From positions 1,289-6,309 of the forward strand of contig DNNS01000228.1 of assembly GCA_003497555.1 (NCBI GenBank): a stretch of 5,021 nucleotides of DNA. The letters are read 5' to 3'. This DNA is from Spirochaetia bacterium. Lineage in GTDB: Bacteria > Spirochaetota > UBA12135. A program made the translations under genes and the position numbers. Below are positions 1 through 5,021 of the stretch, in pieces. The notes under the pieces were generated by a model, which was not told where the DNA came from, searched no databases, and worked only from the letters and a program-made list of their open reading frames with translations. Every line of letters begins with the position of its first letter. Position 1 is the stretch's first letter.

Positions 1-1290
1 CGGTGATTGTTTTCGGTAGATCCGGGCATAAAAAACCGTACGTTTAATAATTGCTATTAAACTGTACGCCTCTTTTATTATTTTTTTCAGAACCGGAAAT
101 ACCATTGCAGAAGGAATTTTGGGATTAATTACATTGATTCGGGCCGATAGATCAATCATGCCTTCGCCAAGCAGCCGGTTGTAAAGCCTGGTTCCTTCCA
201 TGGCTTTTACAGGAAAAATAACAGGAAGTATGTTCATGTTTTTACAAAATTCCCAGGTATCTTTATATGTTTCTATGGTGTCTTCTGTATAACCTATCAC
301 AAACCAGCCGGAAACAATAATACCTAAATTCTGCATAAACCGGATATTTTCCTGTATTTTTTCCAGGGGGTGGTCGGCAGTATTAATGCCCATTTTTTTT
401 ATGGAGCCGCTTTGCAGAAGAGTTTGCGGATTTATAGATTCTATACCTACTGCTGCGTATAAAAGACCGGCGTTGACTGCGCGGTGAATCACTTCACGCC
501 CTTTTTCGTCTGCCGCTGCATTCAGATTGGCCTGCCCGGTCCAGAATTTTACCGGACGGATTTCGCCGGCAATACGGGTATAAAGTTCAAGATAATAGTC
601 ATAGGAAGAAGGTCTTCCCAAAACCGTATCGTCAAGCAAATAATAATAACGTGACTTTAATGATTTCAGTTCTTCTATAACATGATCTACAGGTTTGAAA
701 CGGTATTGCTTGCCGAATATGGAACTGACAGAGCAGAAATCGCAATCAATGGGGCATCCCCGTACCGCAAATAATGTGTCGAAATTATATTTCTTTTTAA
801 ACAGGGAGCGTTTTGGAAGAATGTTTTTTTTAAAATCCGGATAAAGAAAATCCTGATAAACAGTGCTGCCCCGGGCATCGAATTTATACGGCGAACATAC
901 GTAAAAATTTTTTAATTTTTTTTCCTGAAAATCTTTAAGAAGTACCGGCCATAAGTTTTCCGCTTCGCCGACCACAACTGCATCTGCATGTTTTTTGGCC
1001 CGATGAGGTACACTGGACATCTGGGGTCCTCCCAGTACAACCGGAATACCGCGTTTTTTAAATTCCGCAGCTATTTCATAGGTTGTATTTTCTGCCGTAT
1101 AGCGTGAACTGATTCCGGCCAGATCGACTTTTTCATCAAACCCCAGGTTGTCCTCCCAAAGCATATCGCAGTATATATAATCATGCTCCGGTGCAGCCCC
1201 GGCCAGAATAGCAAGAGACAGGGGCATAAACGGATCGTTTTTACGCAGGGGATCGCTTTTGGCGGCAGCCAGGATTAGTTTGATTTTCAT
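1..1290 (-). CDS. B12-binding-domain radical SAM protein, second of a tandem pair (3' end cut by window edge)
   Basis: The frame is open from the ATG at 1290 to the window edge: 430 codons and no stop, so the C-terminus is missing. Residues 1-125 look like a cobalamin-binding Rossmann domain: a beta-strand start (MKIKLILAAA), a DLAGISSRYTAEN strand-loop at 56-68, IPVVLGGPQ at 82-90 and ADAVVVGEAENLWP at 102-115. The radical SAM core follows, with RGCPIDCDFC giving the CxxxCxxC [4Fe-4S] ligands C179, C183 and C186. Then come the acidic strand LLDDT (218-222), TGQANLN (251-257), the GIES element (282-285, equivalent to the SAM-binding glycine/glutamate strand) and GWFVIGY (328-334). MEGTRLYNRLLGEG near 352-366 matches the usual end of the barrel. 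The tail is basic and aromatic. Such proteins cleave SAM to a 5'-deoxyadenosyl radical, often with methylcobalamin, in the cytosol or at the membrane face. The reaction here is unknown. ATG directly follows the upstream TAA. Family call is firm; specific function is not recognised. Confidence 0.93.
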   Translation of the reverse strand, partial: MKIKLILAAAKSDPLRKNDPFMPLSLAILAGAAPEHDYIYCDMLWEDNLGFDEKVDLAGISSRYTAENTTYEIAAEFKKRGIPVVLGGPQMSSVPHRAKKHADAVVVGEAENLWPVLLKDFQEKKLKNFYVCSPYKFDARGSTVYQDFLYPDFKKNILPKRSLFKKKYNFDTLFAVRGCPIDCDFCSVSSIFGKQYRFKPVDHVIEELKSLKSRYYYLLDDTVLGRPSSYDYYLELYTRIAGEIRPVKFWTGQANLNAAADEKGREVIHRAVNAGLLYAAVGIESINPQTLLQSGSIKKMGINTADHPLEKIQENIRFMQNLGIIVSGWFVIGYTEDTIETYKDTWEFCKNMNILPVIFPVKAMEGTRLYNRLLGEGMIDLSARINVINPKIPSAMVFPVLKKIIKEAYSLIAIIKRTVFYARIYRKQSP

Positions 1291-2832
1291 TTAATATTCC
1301 AGAAACGGCAGAATTTTATTCCCGGTCCTGCTGCAGTGCTTCAGGTAGCCGTTGAACGATTCGATAAACATAAGATATTGTACGGCAACTGAATCCTGTA
1401 CGGTTTTATTTTTAACAAGCATAAACAGTTTAAAAAGAACCGCGCGTTTTTCCCGGTTTAAAGTAAAGATAAAATGTTTTAAAAAATACCATACGGTCCG
1501 CAGTTTTATAAAGGGAGGTATGTATTGTTCACTGCTCCGGAAAAAATTTTTATTGGAAAAAAGAGCCGGTATGGTTTTTAGTATGTTTTTATAGGAATAA
1601 ATCTGCTCAAGGGTTTTTAATATGTTTAAATAAACCTGCTTCGCTGAAATATTTTTATATTTAATATTACCGGCAATACCGTTAGCTGTATCCAGATTGA
1701 TATCGAGAATGCGGTTTTCTTTTTTTAAACGGAAATAGAGCTCTGAACCCGGGTAGGCATAAAGAGCATTTAACATTATGAAAGATATACTGTTTTTAAA
1801 GGTGAATTTTAATATTTTTTCAAAAACCTGATTGGTATCATTGTCAAAACCCACAACAAAAGAGGCTATGACAAAGATGCCGGCATTATGAATATTGGAT
1901 ATGGCTGCTTCATATTTTTCAACGGAGTTATGCTTTTTATTAATGATTTTTAATACTGCCGGATCGAGAGTTTCAAAACCGATTAAAACAGAATTGCATC
2001 CTGCCTCCGCCATTTTTTTCATAAAAGCGGCATCATAGGCGCTTTCAATGCTTATCTGGCAGGACCATGAGAGCTTCAGGGGTTTCAGACGTTTCAGAAG
2101 TTCATCTGCATATCGGCGGTTGGCAGTAAGATTGTCATCCGCGAAATTAATCAGAGCTGTTTGCGGCAGGGAAGAGATTTCTTTCATAACATTATCGAGA
2201 TCCCGGTAGCGTTGTCTGGGTCCGGATAAATTCCGTACAATACAAAAATCACAGGAATACGGGCAGCCGCGCGAAACCTGTACGTTGTATGTCATAATAG
2301 CCCCGGTTTTAACAAGATCCCAGCGAGGAACAGGGGAGATTTTAAAATCACAAAAGGAGCCGGAGGAATAGGTTTTTTTTGCTTCATGGTTTTGCCAATC
2401 ATCAAGAAATTGCGGCCATGAATTTTCCGCTTCCCCGATAATGATATAATCTGCGTGCTCGCCGGCTTTTTCTGCTTCAAAACTTACCTGGGGACCTCCC
2501 ATTATCACAGGAATGCTTTTTTTACGGAAATGATCTGCCAGTTCGTATGCCCTGTTAATATTGGAAATAAGAGCTGTAATCCCTATGAGATCAGCTTTAA
2601 TGTTCCGGGGAACAGGTTCGATTTCTTCATCAATAATTTTTACAGTGTAGATGGAAGGAGTGAGCGCTGCCAGCAGCGGAAGCGCAAGGGGATGGGATAT
2701 GGTTTTTTTCCCCATCAGTTCCGCCACTTCTTTTAAATCCCAGTTGAATCTGTATTTTCTTTTGGGATTGATGAGGAGAATGTTTTTTTGCTGTTTATTT
2801 CCGGTATTTGAACAGGCAGATAATTTACTCAT
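1291..2832 (-). CDS. B12-binding-domain radical SAM protein with DUF4070-like C-terminal region
   Basis: A complete 513-residue protein, the usual length for this family. After a hydrophilic leader (1-16), KNILLINPKRKY begins a B12-binding-like Rossmann domain (about 17-150). It includes ADLIGITALIS (80-90), IPVIMGGPQ (107-115) and ADYIIIGEAENSWP (127-140). The linker PVPRWDLV (167-174) is typical just before the barrel. RGCPYSCDFC carries the cluster cysteines C190, C194 and C197, with F196 at the usual aromatic site. NFADDN (229-234), SCQISIE (257-263), IGFET (284-288) and FVVGFD (325-330) are recognisable barrel strands, and YPGSELYFRLKKENRI (360-375) closes it. Residues about 390-513 are helical, basic and aromatic, and resemble the DUF4070 tail found in hopanoid-methylase-like relatives (judged by eye). 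The expected chemistry is SAM radical generation with possible cobalamin-dependent methylation or C-C bond formation. The substrate is unknown. No Met precedes the domain other than M1, which supports this start, although the ribosome binding site is poor. It abuts the next gene with no gap, so the two are probably co-translated. Confidence 0.95.
   Translation of the reverse strand: MSKLSACSNTGNKQQKNILLINPKRKYRFNWDLKEVAELMGKKTISHPLALPLLAALTPSIYTVKIIDEEIEPVPRNIKADLIGITALISNINRAYELADHFRKKSIPVIMGGPQVSFEAEKAGEHADYIIIGEAENSWPQFLDDWQNHEAKKTYSSGSFCDFKISPVPRWDLVKTGAIMTYNVQVSRGCPYSCDFCIVRNLSGPRQRYRDLDNVMKEISSLPQTALINFADDNLTANRRYADELLKRLKPLKLSWSCQISIESAYDAAFMKKMAEAGCNSVLIGFETLDPAVLKIINKKHNSVEKYEAAISNIHNAGIFVIASFVVGFDNDTNQVFEKILKFTFKNSISFIMLNALYAYPGSELYFRLKKENRILDINLDTANGIAGNIKYKNISAKQVYLNILKTLEQIYSYKNILKTIPALFSNKNFFRSSEQYIPPFIKLRTVWYFLKHFIFTLNREKRAVLFKLFMLVKNKTVQDSVAVQYLMFIESFNGYLKHCSRTGNKILPFLEY
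1298..1300 (-). promoter_or_regulatory. weak ribosome binding site inside the end of the upstream gene
   Basis: The minus-strand reading GGA-ATATTAA-ATG places a minimal GGA Shine-Dalgarno core 7 bases before the ATG at 1290. It lies within the last codons of the upstream radical SAM gene, whose TAA touches the ATG. Translation of the second radical SAM gene therefore probably depends on ribosomes finishing the first. Three matching bases could arise by chance. Confidence 0.35.
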
Positions 2833-2845
2833 AATTAAATAATCA
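2833..2845. other. 13-base AT-rich spacer between permease and first radical SAM gene
   Basis: This is the only definite intergenic gap between genes here. On the minus strand it reads TGATTATTTAATT just before the ATG at 2832. It has no purine-rich Shine-Dalgarno motif, and none lies in the 15 bases before it except a GGG that is too far away. It is too short for a terminator or a separate promoter, so the genes are most likely one transcript with coupled or A/T-driven initiation. Confidence 0.6.
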
Positions 2846-4087
2846 TTAAATGCGGCCCAGTTTGCTTTTCAGAGCAAGGTATCCTGCAGAAAAAAACAGC
2901 AGTGAAAAAATAAGCAGTCTGTATACAGCCGGGAGAATATCCCGTATACCGGACTGCTTTACCAGCACATTCATGTACCCGTCAATAGCCCATCCGTGAG
3001 GAACCCACATGGAAAAATCCTGCATTACAGGAGGCATGACAAATTTGGGGACCATGATTCCTCCTAGTACGCTCATCAATAATAAAATCATCGCAGAAAA
3101 GGAAGAGAGCATAAAACTGGAGCGGGATAAGGCGGCAAAAAGAACCCCCAGGGAAATAGCGCATAGCGAAACTGCAAGGGTTAAAATAACAAGTGCTCCG
3201 GTATTGTGAATTTCCAGTGCCGGGAGCCCGATTTTGGGCATAAGGTACACTCCCAGGGCAAAAAGAAACAGCACCTGCAGAAGATTAATAAGAAAATAAG
3301 GAACGATTTTTCCTGTCAGCCATATTCTTTCGGACGTTGGCGAAACTTTAACCCGTCTGAAACTGCCGTCTGTGATTTCACCCAGGATATTGATACCAAG
3401 GATTTGCGCGATCCAGAAGAGGGCAAAAATGGTCCAGCCCGGTACATTTTGCTGGACAGATGTGGGAATAATATCGGTTGTGGCTTCCCTGAGGGCGTAA
3501 TATTTTTTAATGCTAAAATCGCCGGAATTGGAGGCAATAGTGCCCAGGTTTGCCTTATATTCTACTGTTTGCGGGTATATACTCTTTTGCAGCATGTTTT
3601 TTTCTATGTTCAGTCTGGCAATTTCCGAAATATAAATATATTGCTGCAGGGAGTATTGTAAAAAGGATCCGACTTCATTTGCCAGACCCGGATCTATAAT
3701 CAGTTTGATTTCCGCCCTGCGGTCCCGGTTTTTATCGAGTTGCGGAATAATAACTGCGGCAATAATATCACTATCTATTATTGCCCGGCGCGCTCTTTCT
3801 TCTGACAGTAAGGTTTTTTCAAAATTGGTCAGAACTATTAATTTACCTGACTTTTCAAAAAGGTCAATGATATTTTTTCCGTCATGTCCGGTGTTGTTGT
3901 TGACAACGGCAATTTTATATTTATTTACGCTTTTTTCCACCGTCATGAAAGTTCCTTCAAGCGCCAGGGATAAAGAGATGATAAAGGCGGAAGGCATCAG
4001 AAACAGCAGAATGAGCCCTGCCGGATCCCTGGTTAATAGTTTGATTTCTTTGATAAATGTACCGAAAAAAGCTTTCATGCCGGTCAA
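2846..4087 (-). CDS. ABC-2 type transporter permease
   Basis: The 413-residue membrane subunit of an ABC exporter, partner of the ATPase encoded just upstream. A cytoplasmic start (FIKEIKLLTRDPAGL, 11-25) leads into a first membrane helix at about 24-44. A soluble domain of about 170 residues follows (about 46-215), expected on the outer face. It contains KIAVVNNNTG, an AAVIIP strand at 110-115 and a IIDPG strand at 130-134, as in the ABC2_membrane_3 group (YhhJ/YbhR-like). NVPGWTIFALFWI (214-226) begins the second helix. Further helices lie near 261-282, 298-320, 326-347 and 387-406. The GGIMVPKFVMPP (342-353) and PHGWAIDGY (363-371) motifs are typical between the last two. The start is uncertain. 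TTG at 4087 overlaps the ATPase stop as TTGA, while ATG at 4078 gives 410 residues and starts MKAFFGTF. Family members export drugs, lipids or peptides. The cargo is unknown, and the adjacent radical SAM enzymes suggest it may be their product. Confidence 0.95.
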   Translation of the reverse strand: MTGMKAFFGTFIKEIKLLTRDPAGLILLFLMPSAFIISLSLALEGTFMTVEKSVNKYKIAVVNNNTGHDGKNIIDLFEKSGKLIVLTNFEKTLLSEERARRAIIDSDIIAAVIIPQLDKNRDRRAEIKLIIDPGLANEVGSFLQYSLQQYIYISEIARLNIEKNMLQKSIYPQTVEYKANLGTIASNSGDFSIKKYYALREATTDIIPTSVQQNVPGWTIFALFWIAQILGINILGEITDGSFRRVKVSPTSERIWLTGKIVPYFLINLLQVLFLFALGVYLMPKIGLPALEIHNTGALVILTLAVSLCAISLGVLFAALSRSSFMLSSFSAMILLLMSVLGGIMVPKFVMPPVMQDFSMWVPHGWAIDGYMNVLVKQSGIRDILPAVYRLLIFSLLFFSAGYLALKSKLGRI

Positions 4088-4093
4088 ATGCCT
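4076..4093 (-). promoter_or_regulatory. ambiguous translation start region of the permease
   Basis: The minus strand carries AGG at 4093-4091, then TTG at 4087-4085 overlapping the ATPase TGA (4086-4084), then ATG at 4078-4076. AGG is only 3 bases from TTG, which is close, and 12 bases from ATG, which is far, so the ribosome binding site does not decide between them. ATG is the commoner codon, while the TTGA overlap is a typical coupling arrangement. Either way, translation is likely coupled to the ATPase gene. Confidence 0.4.
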
Positions 4094-5021
4094 GATAAAT
4101 TATCGCGTATGGTGCGTCCGGTAATATCGAGAAATACACTCTCGAGATCAGCTTCGCGGACACTGCATATTTTAATAACTATGGAGTTTTCATCGGCTTT
4201 TTTGGAAATATCCTGGATGCATTCAAGAGCCGGGCGGGAATTTTCAAAATAAACGGTTATACCCTTTTCATTATCAACGGCAGGCGAGACCGCATACACG
4301 GACGGGACAGATGCCAAAAACGTCTTGAAGAATTCAACCTGATCTCCGTCGGGAAGCTCAATCTGCAGTATGTGCATTCCATATTTGCCAACAATTTCCC
4401 CGGGGCTGCTTTCAAGGAGCTTTTGCCCGTGATCAATAATGGCCAGGGTGTCGCAGAGACGGTACGCTTCATCCATATAATGAGTTGTGTATAAAATTGT
4501 AACCTTCTGTTTTTTTAACTGTTCTATTGCCTCGTATATACAATTTCGGGATTGGGGATCAATGCCAACTGTCGGCTCATCAAGCAGAATAATATCAGGA
4601 TTATGAAGCAAGCCTGCCGCCAGATTTAACCTTCGCATCATTCCTGCCGAAAAGGTTTTAACAAGATCATTTTTTTTATCGGTTAAACGTACTATTTCGA
4701 GAAGATGCTCTGCTGATTTTTCTATAGCATTTTTATTCATATTATATAAACTTCCGAAAAAATGCAAATTTTCCATAGCAGTAAGTTTTTTATGAATGGC
4801 GATTTCCTGGGGAATAAAGCCGATATGTTTTCTGATATTTTTTTTATCAATGGAATCTGAAAAATCAATATTTCCGCTGTCCGGTTTTAATAATCCGCAA
4901 AGCAGGGCAAGGATGGTTGTTTTACCTGCCCCGTTTGGTCCAAGCAAACCATAGATTGATCCCCTGGGAATGTGCAGGGTTAAATTATCAACTGCCGGGC
5001 GTTTGGCTCTGGAATAACTAA
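4084..5021 (-). CDS. ABC transporter ATP-binding protein (5' end cut by window edge)
   Basis: The frame is open to the window edge, so the true start lies outside; 312 codons plus the TGA are visible. Residues are counted here from the first whole codon in the window. SYSRAKRPAVDNLTLHIPRG (1-20) is the A-loop-to-beta region that precedes Walker A in this family. Walker A GPNGAGKTT is at 27-35, the Q-loop FIPQE at 68-72, and the signature FSAGM at 123-127 in place of LSGGQ. Walker B IILLDEP is at 143-149, followed by TVGID, and the H-loop TTHYMDEA is at 178-185. The C-terminal 110 or so residues form an accessory domain ending ADLESVFLDITGR, as in CcmA/YbhF-type ATPases of ABC-2 exporters. It hydrolyses ATP on the cytoplasmic face and should pair with the permease encoded directly downstream, probably as a dimer of each. 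A TTG at 4947 is not a credible start because it would cut off the strand before Walker A. The transported substrate is unknown. Confidence 0.96.
   Translation of the reverse strand, partial: SYSRAKRPAVDNLTLHIPRGSIYGLLGPNGAGKTTILALLCGLLKPDSGNIDFSDSIDKKNIRKHIGFIPQEIAIHKKLTAMENLHFFGSLYNMNKNAIEKSAEHLLEIVRLTDKKNDLVKTFSAGMMRRLNLAAGLLHNPDIILLDEPTVGIDPQSRNCIYEAIEQLKKQKVTILYTTHYMDEAYRLCDTLAIIDHGQKLLESSPGEIVGKYGMHILQIELPDGDQVEFFKTFLASVPSVYAVSPAVDNEKGITVYFENSRPALECIQDISKKADENSIVIKICSVREADLESVFLDITGRTIRDNLSGI

Noticed and set aside
687..878. Minus-strand open frame of 63 codons
   Set aside because: It is an out-of-frame reading inside the second radical SAM gene, whose own frame carries the CxxxCxxC motif across the same bases.
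1352..1594. Plus-strand open frame of 80 codons
   Set aside because: It is antisense to the C-terminal region of the first radical SAM gene, with no ribosome binding site or family resemblance.
1..2832. Naming the radical SAM proteins as a specific enzyme such as hopanoid C-2 methylase or BchE
   Set aside because: Only family-level motifs are visible. No hopanoid or bacteriochlorophyll neighbours are present and the sequences do not show diagnostic features of those enzymes.
2820..2850. AT-rich imperfect palindrome around the permease/radical SAM junction as a terminator or operator
   Set aside because: The pairing is short and purely A/T with no G/C stem, so it is not a convincing hairpin or operator.
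3206..3661. Plus-strand open frame of 151 codons
   Set aside because: It is fully antisense to the permease external domain and second and third helices, and its protein shows no domain or credible composition.
3705..4124. Plus-strand open frame of 139 codons opposite the permease N-terminal half and the end of the ATPase gene
   Set aside because: It lies antisense to a clearly conserved ABC-2 permease, has low-complexity Ser/Leu/Ile content and shows no recognisable domain.
4945..4947. TTG as start codon of the ATPase
   Set aside because: The frame continues upstream to the window edge with residues that match the family before Walker A, so the gene starts outside the window.

Overview
The window is a compact stretch of bacterial DNA, about 40% G+C by eye, in which essentially every base is coding and all genes lie on the minus strand. 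Read in transcription order (high to low coordinates) it holds four genes. They are an ABC transporter ATPase (5' end outside the window), its ABC-2 type membrane permease, a 513-residue cobalamin-binding-domain radical SAM protein, and a second radical SAM protein of the same broad architecture (3' end outside the window). No tRNA, rRNA, CRISPR array, insertion sequence or convincing terminator was seen. No gap exceeds 13 bases, so the block looks like the inside of one operon whose promoter and terminator lie outside.

Layout: 5021-4084, ATPase with Walker A, Q-loop, a variant signature, Walker B and H-loop; 4087 (or 4078)-2846, permease with one N-terminal membrane helix, a large external domain and five C-terminal helices; a 13-base AT-rich spacer; 2832-1291, first radical SAM enzyme; 1290-1, second radical SAM enzyme, whose ATG directly follows the TAA of the first. 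The ATPase and permease genes overlap by 4 bases or are separated by 5, depending on which permease start is used.

How they may work together (inference): the ATPase and permease should form a homodimeric-type ABC-2 exporter (two ATPases, two permeases) in the cytoplasmic membrane. The two radical SAM proteins belong to the large family with an N-terminal B12-binding-like Rossmann domain followed by a [4Fe-4S]/SAM TIM barrel. Characterised members of that family methylate, cyclise or couple unactivated carbons in lipids, tetrapyrroles and natural products. A reasonable hypothesis is that the enzymes modify a lipid or small molecule that the transporter moves. The substrate cannot be read from the sequence.

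Organism: two oxygen-sensitive radical SAM enzymes, moderate A+T and weak Shine-Dalgarno sequences suggest an anaerobic bacterium. Desulfobacterota or Spirochaetota would fit, but this is a guess from gene type and composition, not a phylogenetic result.
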